Assembly (NCBI GenBank): GCA_003024175.1
Contig: MDYQ01000040.1
Span: 93,067-157,066 of the forward strand
Length of the DNA: 64,000 nucleotides
Direction of reading: 5' to 3'
Source of the DNA: Planoprotostelium fungivorum
Taxonomy: Eukaryota > Evosea > Variosea > Cavosteliida > Cavosteliaceae
Position numbers and translations under genes: made by a program. The notes below the pieces were generated by a model. It ran no database searches. It saw only the letters and a program-made list of their open reading frames with translations, and was not told the origin of the DNA. Each line of letters starts with the position of its first letter. Positions within the stretch are counted from its first letter, which is position 1. This document shows, piece after piece, positions 14,214-26,200 of this stretch.

Positions 14214-17200
14214 ATGAGCCTGGACGAAGATTCCGGCATGAAAGGAGCGTATTCCAGCTTCCTCACCAAACGAACGTCATCACCCTCCAAAGTGAGATGC
14301 AACGTGGATGATATCGATTGACGATATCAGGAATCATCTTCTAGTTACAGCATACATCCTCTCCACAGCTTGAAAGCGAAGAAGGCCAGAGAGAATCTGC
14401 AGAAGAAACTGACTGGGCTGAACAGCAGCTCCGTCATACCACCTCCCCTCTTAGCTTCTACTCGATCACTACCTTCTAAGACACAGATGAAGATGAATGC
14501 TTCTATTAAACCCAAGGTCGTCGTCCATCCATTCAGTGCGGCTGTCAGGCAACATCCTAATCTGGTCGAATATCAGAAGATCAACCTCGCCGAGAAAGGG
14601 ATCACAGATGTGAGATCAGAGATTCCACCTTCTATCCTGATCGGCTGTCTAGATCGATGATGTAGGGCAGTCTCACTCTCAGATCACGACTCTATTTCTC
14701 AGTGGCAACGACATTAAAGATCTGGGAGGATTAATTCAATTTCCTAAACTCAAAGTGCTATCTCTGGCTCATAATCAGGTGATGCCATTCCAGACGTTGC
14801 GTAATATTGACCGACTCAGATTCCAGATGTCGAACAACTCGAAAGACTCAGAGATCACTGTCATCACATCGTAGCTCTCAATCTAGAAGGTAATCCCATT
14901 ACGATGGACACCAATTACCGCAGCCACGCCCTCGTTCTCTTTCCCAAATTAAAACTGCTGGACAACAAGGTAAGCTCTCGCATCACAGCAGCCAGGGCTC
15001 ACGGTGCTGATCAGGACGTCACTGCCTCAGAAAAGAAGACGGCCGAGGCCATCGTTAAGAAAGAAGAGACACTGTTGAACCTAATGTATAACAACGAATG
15101 CCTCATACAAAAACTGCAGAAGGTGAGGCGACATCACGCCGTGTGGTCAAGTAACACAGGGTGTCGAACGATTCGAACTGTATCGCAATTCTAACCACAG
15201 AGGACGCGACGGAGAATTGGATGGAGATGAAGATAGCTTCAGGTTATCTGAAATGGAAGCCAGCATGAGAGAGGATTGGAAGTATACCGCACTGACGGAC
15301 GTGAAGGAGTACATCAAGAGTATGGTCTCTGAAGAGGGCGTCTCAGATATCCTTTCCTGATCCGAATTGTATGAGGTCGTCTTTCTTAACAACAGCACAG
15401 AGTGAAAAGAAGGTCATCATGGATGATATCAAGAAGAGAATACGTATGGCACATGACAATCGCATGAGCTCTCGTTCGTTGACCGTGAGTTGGATCTGTG
15501 GTCTCGTCTTCTTCATCACATCTCCATCATCTCTCTTTCATTTGACGATTCATCATTTGATTTCATACAGGGAAATCGAGCATCCAGGACACCGGGGTGA
15601 TATCTCACGTGTAGTCTTCCGTTTCGTCACTGATGAATGAACAGATCCATAGAAGCGTGGGACGCTGCCTTCTCGGAAGTGATTCTATTGCAACAAGATG
15701 CCATAGCCACTCTCTTGCACGAGGTTGAAACCATAAGAAGGAATGCAGAAGAAGACACTCGAGATGCAGACCGAGAACAAGAGGTGACGATTTGATATAG
15801 AGGTGACGATGTTGTGAATGATGCATACGTAGGGGCAGAGGATAGAGAGGGAAAAACTGATCCGAGATTTCACTCGAAACATCAAAGATCTACTGCACAG
15901 TGTCGGCGCAAATTCTTCGCAGATTTCAGATCGTGAGAAACGCATCCATCAGCTGCAAGACCAGATCCGGATGATCCACTCACCGGTGAAGACGTAAGTC
16001 GAAATCTCCATGACATCTCTGACTAACTCCCAGTCAACACAGGAGAGGTATTGATACGACGGGACGTACGGAAGAGATGAATAGGATGAAGAGCAGTCTG
16101 AGTCACCAGGGTGACACACACTCTCCGAAGAGTATGAGTGGAAGATCGAGAACACCACCACTGGGGAGGAAGCTTATGATGGATGATATAGAAGAACAGG
16201 TAAGAATAATGATCTCATTTTTGAACAATCGATCACGTTGTGACGGAATCGTGACTTGTCACAGGTCCAGCTGCTGGAGAGAGAACTAGAAGAGAAGAGT
16301 CAACAGAATCGGCAGCTGCAAGAGCACTTGGAATTGTTTCAGAGACAGAACGAGGAGAATGCGAACAAGGCGGAGAGCGAGATACTGCAGATCCACGATC
16401 AATTTAACGAAGAGAAACGACAACTGCTGGATAAGATCAAACGTTTGGAATCAGAGGTAAGACAACGAACACTCTTGCTTCTCACGATGATTCGCCTGAT
16501 ATAATCACAGAACTCCAGAAGAGGCAACACGAACGAGAAGAAGTTGAGAGACATGGAAGAGAGACATTCAGAAGAGCTGGACAAACTGAGATCCGATGTG
16601 GAGGATGTACACGCAGAGAATCAAGTGTTGAGAGAGGAATTATCTTCTAATCAGAAGGACAAAGCAACGATCGAATCTTTGAGACACGAGTTGGAAGAGG
16701 CAGACAGAGAGGTACAAATCTCATGTTCGTTGTGATCGTGATCGTAATCATCTTTCAGATACAAGATGTGAGAGAAGAATTGTCTTCATCCCAACGACAA
16801 GTGGAGAAGTTGAAGAGAAAATTGGAAGATGCTGTGGAAGAGACCGAAAAGGCACATCAAGATGCGATGACTCCCATCAAAAAGCTGAGCGAGCAGAAAT
16901 CTCGACGAAAGATGGCGGAGAATCAGACGAGCGAGTTGAAAGATCAGCTATCGTCACTGAAGGACCAATTGAGAGAGGCAAAAGACAGTTTGAGACGATC
17001 GGAAGAGGAGAAGAGATCTCAGGATGAGAAGATCAAGAACACAGAAGAAAAGGTCAATTCAAATTCACACAAATGGCTGCGATTGGTTTCTGATTCAAAT
17101 GCAGCTGAGAGAATTGAACGATGCAAAGAGTCAGATCGAATTCTTGAAGAAGCAGATGAGCGAGATCAAGTCGAAGGATACCGTAGAGGTCTTAGAGAGT

Positions 17201-19901
17201 GGTCAAGTGACCCTCGAATTAGAGAGGACTAGACTGAAATTAGAAGAGATGAAGAAGATGTTAGCCAAGAAAGAGAATGAAGTGAAGACATCAGATGTGA
17301 AGAGGATGAATCATATCTGACGTTATCACAGTTGATCGAGTGTAAAATGCAATTGGAGGAAAATAAGGAACAACTATCGGAGATCGATGCGGTTCGAACG
17401 AAGATGAGAGATTACGAAGAGAAGATGTCAGACTATTACGACAAATTGATCGACGAGAATCACTCACTCCAACTCGAAATCGAGGATGCACGCAGGCAGC
17501 TGGGTGAGTCATCTACAACACATCAGATGACTGATGTTTCTCCTCTTACATCTCATCAGTCAATACGACGTCAGCCGTAGAGAAGAGCCGAGGGAAATTT
17601 GAAGGATCAGAACCGCCTCGAAAGATGGAGGAGAGGGACAAGTGGAGGCAGAAGAACAGGCTCGAGGTCATCGCCTCTCGGTTGCAGGAGAAGACGAATG
17701 GTAGGAGGATGAGGAAGTGCTTGATGGAGTGGCGGGAGGCGATCGTGCAACAAAAGAACGATCGATGGGACAATGAATACGAGGTGATGATCGATGATGA
17801 TCACCATGACATGGACGGTGATGAAAAGTTGTAACGAAAACAGATGAGAAAGAGGAGAAGAGATCGCATCATGAGAAAGATCATGTTGACTTGGTACAAG
17901 TACAGTCAGGCCGAGAAGAAGAGGAAATTGAAAGAACACATGCAGACGTGGATGGAGAAGGTGGAATATAAGAGAATGGCTGCGAGAGACTACGAATTAG
18001 CCCAGAGAAGAGACGTGGACAATACGAAGAGAAGAGCGTTCAAGAGGTGGAAGAAGGTGATGATGATAGTGACAAGTGGGGGGTTTTGATGGTGACTCAG
18101 ACGTGTGACGATTCGTTGCATCAGAGAGAAGAAGAAGGGAAGAGAATGGAGATAGAGAGGCTGAAAGAGGACATCAGAGCGAGAGAAGAGGAGATGAAAG
18201 CTCAGCGAGAGAAAGAGGAGGTAAGGCTCGTCATCCACGTCGTGATGCTGATGAACCAAAGGTAGCCAAGATGGCAGAATCGAACCGCGAGAAGAATAGA
18301 AAATTGGAAGAAAGGATGTCGAGCGAGAAGAAGAGAGAGAACGTGGATAGGGTGATCACCATGGAATCATTACCAGCGTCATCTGACCTCATCAGATCGG
18401 ACAACTTCTCACTCGAAGGAGAACAAAGGAAGAAACGCGATATTATTTCACTCGCTGGAGACAGACTCTCACATCTTGTAGAACACTATCGCACGTGTCA
18501 CAATTAGAGGTGTGCTGATGACGACGAGCGAGCTGAATGAAATGAAGGAAGAGTTAGATAAGGAGAGGGAAGATAGACACAAATTGGATCGTCACAACAA
18601 TTCATACAAGAGAAAGAATGAAGATCTGAAGAGAAATCTGGAAGAAAAGACGGAAGAATTGGTGATCTGTCCTCCATCGATACAAGACAACACATGAGAT
18701 CATCACAACATCGCATCACCACGACTTGATCTGACGTTGTGATAGATGAGGCTAGCTGAGATCTTAGATGAGAGAAGAGAGGAGAAGAGGAGAGAGAAAG
18801 AGAGACATCAGATGGAACTTCAGAAACTGATGGAGCAATCATCCGAGAGAACAGAGAAGCTCATGAGAGAGAAAGAGGATCACCTGGCCGCAACGAGGAG
18901 AAATTATCATTCGGAGCTGCAGAAACAACAATCACTCATTCAATCAATCCAAATCGACGCCAGAGGTGATTTATCCATATGGATCTTGCATATTTTTCAT
19001 TCTCTTTATAATCTATCGATAAGAGTCTATTGTCTTCTGAAATGATTCTGATCGTGATCATACAGAGAAGCAGAAGATCATCGATGAGTACGAGAGAAAG
19101 AACAACGAGCAACAGATGAAAGCTCAAACGACACACGACGAAACCTTACGCCTCAGAGAGCTGATGTCTGGTTCAGAAGAGAGACATAAGATGTTGATGG
19201 AGAGCAAAGAGAGGGAGAACGGCAAGATCAAGGAGAGACTGATGAAGGCGGAACAGTCACTGATGGAAACGAGACGACATTTAGATGAGACCAGAACAAA
19301 CGCAAGAGAATACATCCAAACGCTGGAGGATAAGGATGAAATGGTGCAACACATCACACGACATGACACTGACTCATGTAGGTCGGACAATTGGCACACG
19401 AAGTCAAACTGATGAACGAGAGGGAACAAAGGAGGACTGAAGACTTCATCAGAGACATCGGATCCCTTCGATCATCTTCATCTTCTGTCCGCGATGTGAT
19501 GCCGAAGGACCAACTACCACGAGAGATGAAGGAGTTTCGTGAGAATCGAGAGGCGAGAGACAGAGAGACGAGAGAAGAGATAGAGAGTCTGTTCAAAGAC
19601 CTGAGAGAGAGTAAAGAGGGAGTCCTCTTGGACAGCAGAGACGGAAACAAGAGACCTATCCCATCTCATTCAAATGGAAACGGCATGATCGAGGTGATCA
19701 TCACGCTTCAGATGCACGATGATGACATGTCTTCAGATCGAGACGAACGGATTGAAAAGGAGAGAACCCACGGCATCTGATAGGACACAACCATCGAGAG
19801 GCATCTATCAGGTGAACATCCACCATCATCACGTCTGACCCGATCAGGAGATCGAGGTCTTACAGTCGAAGATCATGGCCAAACTACAACAATCGAAATA
19901 A
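14214..19901 (+). CDS. LRR + long coiled-coil + Sfi1-like protein (LRRCC1-like, centrosomal type)
   Basis: Long multi-exon protein. The start MSLDEDSGMKGAYSSF is joined to ESSSSYSIHPL and a basic stretch (LKAKKARENLQKK). A U2A'/SDS22-like LRR block follows: INLAEKGITD, ITTLFLSGNDIKDLGGL, LKVLSLAHNQ, and a cap LNLEGNPITMDTNYRSHAL ... FPKLKLLDN. From about 15000 onward nearly every exon is Glu/Lys/Arg/Leu heptad coiled coil. Near 17600-18060 four Trp-centred helices occur (CLMEW, IMLTW, MQTW, FKRW), like centrin-binding Sfi1 repeats. This architecture suggests a centrosome or basal-body protein similar to LRRCC1; that is inference. Introns are 35-80 nt. The stop TCG AAA TAA A overlaps AATAAA, supporting the end at 19901, though an open frame continues to about 20211 in another phase. 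Exon joins in the coiled coil were only partly checked. Confidence 0.72.
17600..18060 (+). other. Sfi1-like tryptophan repeats inside the coiled-coil gene
   Basis: Within the gene at 14214, basic helices with spaced Trp appear: RKCLMEWREA, MRKIMLTWYKYSQ, KEHMQTWMEK and RRAFKRWKK. Sfi1-type repeats bind centrin on centrosome and spindle-pole-body fibres. The match is by pattern only and spacing is irregular. Confidence 0.5.
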
Positions 19902-20207
19902 AAGAAGAGAGAGTGCAAAGAGTCTATGGACCCTCAGAGAGAGTCAAACGGTTTCCACTACTGCTGATGCTCTTCTTCCTTCCCGAGTTAAGAACGTGTT
20001 GCGTCTTGAACGCATCGGACAGCCTTCGCAGCCCACTCCTCTGCTCCGGCACGTTGTGTTTCTCCACCATACTTCTCAGCAGCACCTATCTCATCTTCAA
20101 TCTTCTCTCCTATCATCGAATAAGGTCACCTCTCTTGTCCTAGCCAGAGTCCCGCGGAAGTCTGGGGCATACATTGCGGCTCTCTCTCCGTTGATGACTG
20201 TCTATCG

Positions 20208-22780
20208 TTAACCTCTCGTGTTCCATTCCATCTTCTCACGTTTCGTTAATAAAAATCTCTTGAGATAAGAATTCTTCTCGAATAGACAAGGTTCGGGTAG
20301 ATTCGGTGTGTACGGCTTCACACCGAATTTGTTGGCCAGGCAGACTCGCAGCTTGTCGCCCTCTGGTTGTACCACGGCGAAGACGTCTATGTGATACGTT
20401 CAACATCGTTTGAGGTCATGATGTGGAATATCATATTGAAGATAATGATCGAACGTTTCGTAAAATGTGAAAGATGATGATGAGATGAAGGATGACGAAG
20501 AGATGAAAGATGATGATGGTGATGGATGATGATGATGATGATGATGGATGATGATGATGATGATGATTGCGGAGAGATCTCACGATTGAATTGAGACGCC
20601 ACCACACGAGGGTCGAATGCAACGGAAGGACCTTCTTTGTAGATGATCATGACTACATCGTTACCCAGATGTCTCTTCCTCTCCACCTGTGCTATCCGTT
20701 CACATCTTCTTCCACTTTCACGCGAAATTTCTCTCAGATATCACCTGTTGCAGGTCCTTTGGAAAATAAGGAAGGAGGGTAGATACGTGTAGCCTGGTTT
20801 ACGTCATGATATCGTATGAGATGTCATGGATAGATCTCACATGACTTGGATGTTTTCGAACGTCGTGTGAAATGATGTCAGCCCAGTCGAATCTGAATTT
20901 TCCGTCAATTTTCGCCAAATTTTCGACGAAATTTCACTCACTGTCTGTACCGTCGCGTCAGCTTATCCCCGTAACGATGGATATGAAATAAAATGAATTA
21001 AAATCGAACCATCCTATATCATGTGACTCACTCCTGCAGTCTAATCCACCAGCGAAACCGGTGAAGCCTTTCAGTGGAATCTCATCCGCGATGACCTTCA
21101 GGAATTCTCGAAATCCCTCCGAATATTCGACTGTTTTTCCGTGAGTTTTCCATCTACAACGATATCCCACCGTTGTTGAAATATTCGTTCTCTTCCTTCT
21201 GTCCATCTCTGACGTACAACACTCCGAACTTGTAATTCTTCTGTATGAGTTGTTTTTCGTAGCTGAGGAGGCTGTTAACGAGATCTTGATGGGCCTTCGG
21301 TTCTACAACCCGACTGAATCGAACAGTCTGCAGTGAGTTGGTGTTGTTTCTGAGATATTTAATGCAGGCCTCAGGGCTGTCCAGCGTGGGAAGCCTTGGG
21401 ACAACGAGACGTTCGTCGCCCTGTTTCGGTGAGTTTTCCGTGGAATTTCGACTCGACATCACCTTCTTGGTTCGAACGATGACGTTGTAGTTCTTTTGGT
21501 CTGGAGGTAGAGCGGTGTTGGATTGTATGGATACAACGATGGGACCGAGGATATCATCATCACCGACGAAATTGTGATGTTCTAAGACGTGTCATCGTCA
21601 TCATCGTATCATCATCACATGATCCACGTGATGCATCATGATGTTTCAGAATAGAATGGATATACGAGCGTCCGTACCTGCGGAAGAGAACATGGTTTGA
21701 AAGTAATTCGTGTGTTTTGATTTCTCTTCCAAGGCCAAGTTGGACTCTTCTGTCTTATGTCCTTTACCATATTCTGGATTGAAGCCGTAAGTCAGGCAAC
21801 CGATGTCTAACACCGTGAGGGACTTGGCATCGATTTCTTCTGGTTTCGGTGGCTGATGCGAGATCAGCCACCGAGATGATGGACAGACTCACGGCGTCCC
21901 ACTTCTTCTCTCGGTTGGCCGCCTCTTCGCTCTTGATCCACTCTTCTGCTTCGTTGAGTCGGTCCTTCTCCCAATCTAAGTCCTCTGTGTCTGATGAATA
22001 AAATGTTTTCATCATACGCGACATCATCCGCACCCAGACCCCTCTCTAATGCATCTGATTTGTCTTTTTTCTTGAACAATAACTTTGTGAGAGAGCTTTT
22101 CGACCTCTGTTTCTTCTTATCTACCATCTCGGGTGAGTTCGGCATGGACTGACTGCCAGATCCAACCATGCCTCTCTCAGGAACATCCTCTTTACCGTTT
22201 ACATCTTTCGTGGATGCAGTTCTGGAGGAAATGAGTGAGGGCTGACGAATGATTTGACATCACCTCGCTTGGCTGAGAATGAGTCTACGTCTGAGAAGAT
22301 CTCCCTTCGGAGAGCTCGGTTCTGAAGCAAAGTGTGGACGTTCCGATGGACTACCAAACTAGACAAAATGCTGAGTCCATCGAGACGTCAAATGGACACC
22401 GACTCACCATCCCTCTTCCGTGTCGAACATCCTCTGAAGATCTCGATAAATCTGAAGACATTCAATACTCTTCGGTCCCTCTATCGAGCTCACTATCGTC
22501 AAAATCTTCATCTGATTCCTCCTCGTCACTGTTTGCATTACTATTAGACGGCTCTGTGCCATTGCCTCTTAGCGTAGATGGTTTAGCAGTCACAAATCTC
22601 TCCACATGCGTTCTTCCTGGACGTTCAGAAGTAGACACCTATCGAGAGCTACGTGAGTTTTAGAAGAATAACGAGGAATCTGACCTCCAGAGCTCTGTTA
22701 TAATAGAAGATACTGCCGTCACCCGATTCACAGACCTCCCATCCTAATGGAAGGTCTTCCGCATTCTTGTCCTCTGACAT
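20208..22780 (-). CDS. WW-domain Rap GTPase-activating protein
   Basis: Predicted GAP for Rap-type small GTPases. The start MSEDKNAEDLPLGWEV opens a WW domain (LPLGWEVCESGDGSIFYYNRALEV, then STSERPG) in which the second Trp position is Ser. An acidic Ser-rich linker follows (SDEEESDEDFDD). A 42-nt intron removes an in-frame TGA. Low-complexity basic regions come next (FGSPSERPHFASEPSSPKGD, DKKKQRSKSSLTKLLFKKK). The RapGAP domain follows: EHHNFVGDDDILGPIVVS, YKFGVLYVRDGQKEENEYF, EIPLKGFTGFAGGLD, HVSTLLPYFPKDLQQ, VERKRHLGNDVVMIIYKEG, AFDPRVVASQFN and VFAVVQPEGDKLRVCLANKF. The GNDVV helix carries the Asn that catalyses Rap-GTP hydrolysis in known RapGAPs. The product would act on Rap signalling in adhesion or polarity. 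Confidence 0.82.
20487..20572. repeat. (GATGAT)n low-complexity intron segment
   Basis: Imperfect GATGATGATGATG runs inside an intron of the RapGAP gene, just downstream (minus strand) of the SQFN exon. It is typical of intron filler in this window. Confidence 0.7.
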
Positions 22781-23223
22781 CTTCTAAAGAGAGTACCCTC
22801 TGTCTACCTTGGAGGGCACTGGAAAAGGAAGAGGTCTGGATGATGCTGTGCTCGACAGAAAGTGTCCTCGATGTGACAACTGCTGACAGCAACCCCCTTC
22901 TCAACCAAAAGAATGCGCTTTCAGTTGCTCAGCACAACACAGAGGATTAAGAGGTACGAGTGATCGTGTTGGCTCACCGAGTGAAGTCTAGTTCTATAGG
23001 ACCTCACCTCTAAAGTAGTTCCTGAAATTTCTGACTCTGTCAAGCGTGGGACCAACAGCCCGTGAGTCGCAGGACAATCAGAGGAGGATGTTTCCAGTGG
23101 AACCTTCCTGCGAGCCGCAGGAGCCAGAGCTGTGCAGCCGCTGAGAATGCAGGGAGAAGAATAAAACGAAATAAATTCATTCCGTCTGTGTTGAATACCG
23201 AAATTTGACGATTGCTCATCATC
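22781..23223. other. Divergent promoter region
   Basis: About 440 bases between the RapGAP and VPS8 starts. Short open frames have no domain support. No RNA gene was seen. Confidence 0.45.
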
Positions 23224-26200
23224 ATGGATGAACCGACATTAGAGGACATCCTGAAGGAAGAGGATGATTTCTCTGATGACGAGTTCCTGGCTGAGTTAGG
23301 GAATACTGCATTCAGCCCTTCCGATGCGAGGACCATACAAGAGAGCCCATCCATGTTCTCTTCTCTCGACGCGTCACCCGGTCACCTGATCTCCCCTACT
23401 TTCAGTCCAAACTTGCGGGCTATGAAGAGGAAAGTTCAACTGAACAATGCATTGCAGAGAGATCTGTTGGAGATTCAACAATTAGAAACGGAAATCGAAC
23501 AGAATGAAGAGGTGAAGCGTACATCGATCGAAATCATCTCTTCCATTCTATTATCATATCGACCGATCATAGATGAATACTTCTGCGCAAGATCAAGTCG
23601 GTCGTTATTTCGATGAATCGATGACTGGTGAACGGGTGAGATTCCACTTCGCACCAGGTATCTTCCATCTCGTTGACATCACCCAAAGCAAGACAAGAAG
23701 AAGTCATCCGTTAGTGCCAGCGTATTAGACTTTCGCACTCTCACACAGATATCGGATGTCCTCAATCGCGAGAAGAATCAACACAATCGCGTCGGCATAC
23801 CCACCTGTCTATCGGTGACACATCACCTCTTCGCATGCGGAAGTGTCTCACTCACTCTCAGGTGGACCGCGACATCATCGTTGGAACATCACACAGTTGC
23901 ATCTTGATCTTTGGTCATAACGAAAATCTAAAAGAAACGATCAAAAACAGTGATTACGGCCCCGTCACCGCAGTTGATTCAGCTCATCATCAAAACTCTC
24001 ACACTCTCATCGCCGCATACGAGAACGGCTACGTCCTCGTGTGGGACGTCTTGGTACGTAACTCAAAATTTCACCGACATCTCACCTTCCGTACAGAACA
24101 AGAAGGAGATCAAATTGATCAAGAAACACACCTTCCCCGTCTCACACCTCCGCTTCCTGAGTGAAAAGAATCGATTCATCAGTTGTGACACCTCCGGCAT
24201 CACGTACACCTTCACCATCTCTACCGGTATGTTACGCACCAGCGTTGATCCACACATTGTCTTTGATGGTAAGAACACGTCGATCGGACAGATTGTGGCT
24301 CTGTCACCGTTTGTCAAGAGGGACAATTCGTTGTCCATCGTTGCGTTCGCCACGCTGAAGAGGGTGAGAGAATCGATGGAGATGTCGCGGGAATTTGGCG
24401 GGAAATTGATTGGGACAGACGTACTTGGTATCCCTCTTTTCTTCCTACGTCAAAGTCAACATCCAAGTGGAGAGACCGCGAGCAATTCGGGTGAAATCTC
24501 TCTTTTCGAGAAATTTCCGAGAAATTTCTTGATGACATCTTACCCAGGAAGAAGACATCTTACCTTGCCTGACGTGGTGTACAACCGCGTGGCGTAGCGA
24601 GAAATCTCCTGCAGATACCGAACACATGAAGAACAGTCAGCACCCCACACTAGCCATATCCTGGGGCACTCACATCCAGGTGACCATCTACAACGAGTCA
24701 TAGATTGAAATCAACTGCGACAGATCATCCAGATGCAAGAGTCGAAAGATGGAAAGAGTAGATCGGCCAGATTGAAAGACGTTGTCATAGAGACGAGAAT
24801 CCATGCTATGTCGTGGATTGATGGTAGAGTCTTACTCGTGTTGGATGATATGGACCAATTGAAGGTGAGTGTGCTGCCACTGATATGTTCCGTGGGGTGG
24901 ATATCATGTGAAAATGCGATGATAGATGATAGATGATATTTGTGAACCTTTAAATGACGATCACGACGATTTATATTAGAAATTATTGTGCACAATCAGA
25001 AATATAAACTTGAGGTTTGAAAATAATGACATTTTGGCAGGTTGTAGATCCGTTCCGAGGCGTAGTCGTCCAGACCCTCTCCTCGAAAGGTGAAATTTCG
25101 CTGAAATCCCCCTCACCCCTCCAGGCATGGACGCCATGTTTCACAATCGATTCGGCAGACACTTACCCTCTTATTCGAATTCCTTCTCTGATCACGGTCG
25201 TGGTGTCTACATTATCGGTGTCGACAAGCTACAGAACGCACACTTACTTAGCTGGGAAGAGAGGATATCGAAACTAGTGGCCGCTCAGAGATATTCTGCA
25301 GCACTGTCACTCACAAAGAGGTACGTACGTACGTTACGTACGTAATGTGACGTGATACAGCTTCTACGAATCCGACGCGGAGATTGCCATCGAATTTCCA
25401 ACCGAAAAGTCGATGAGATTTCAAGTGACAGAGAACAAGATCGTTCATCTATTGCACATGTACATCGATTTCACACACATCAGCTCTGAGAATATCACGA
25501 AGAGTCAAGCCAAGCAGAGGTGATGGTCAGACGCTGTGGTGGAGCCGTTTTGACTCGTTGTAGATGGAGGGTGGTGGGAGCAGAGTGTGTGGAATATTGT
25601 ATTTACATGATGAGTCACGATGTCTTGTTCTCTGATATCATGGAGAAATTTAACGCGTATGGAAAACATGGTTTGTTTTTAGAGGTGAGAGGAAATATGA
25701 AGAAATATTCAATGAATAGAGAACTACATATACAACACATGATAAGATGTTTTAATCTAGAATAAACACGATACACTATCTATTTGAATCACAATGGAAT
25801 CACCCTCATTCTTTAAGGTCTTAGAGCCGTTCATACTGGATCGAAAGTTATCCAATGTCCCACCGGAGATCATACAACAGATCGTGGAGCATTACACGAG
25901 TAAATCTTGGCTGAAGAGGATGGAGGAGATCATACTTCACCTGGACGTATCCACCCTCGATTTTCAACAGGTGAAGAGTCACGTGACCTACACTCGGTCG
26001 TCTACAACGAGCCATTCCTCATTTCTACTCAGGTCGAATCCATCTGCAGGAAGTATCATTTATTTCGAGCTTTTATTTCGATTTATGTCAGAGGCCTGTT
26101 GGATTACATCTCTCCACTCAACGAACTCCTCACCTTCCTCTTCTCCTCTCTACAACCTGCCCGACCTCACGAAGAGAAAGATTACGTACGTAACGTACGT

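Noticed and set aside
19913-20211. Extra C-terminal exon of the LRR coiled-coil gene
   Set aside because: Open frame (for example SRVKNVLRLERIGQPSQPTP) but AATAAA overlaps the stop at 19901, and the frame would overlap the convergent RapGAP stop.
22334-22950. Plus-strand frames of 67-109 codons
   Set aside because: Antisense to the WW and acidic-linker exons of the RapGAP gene.
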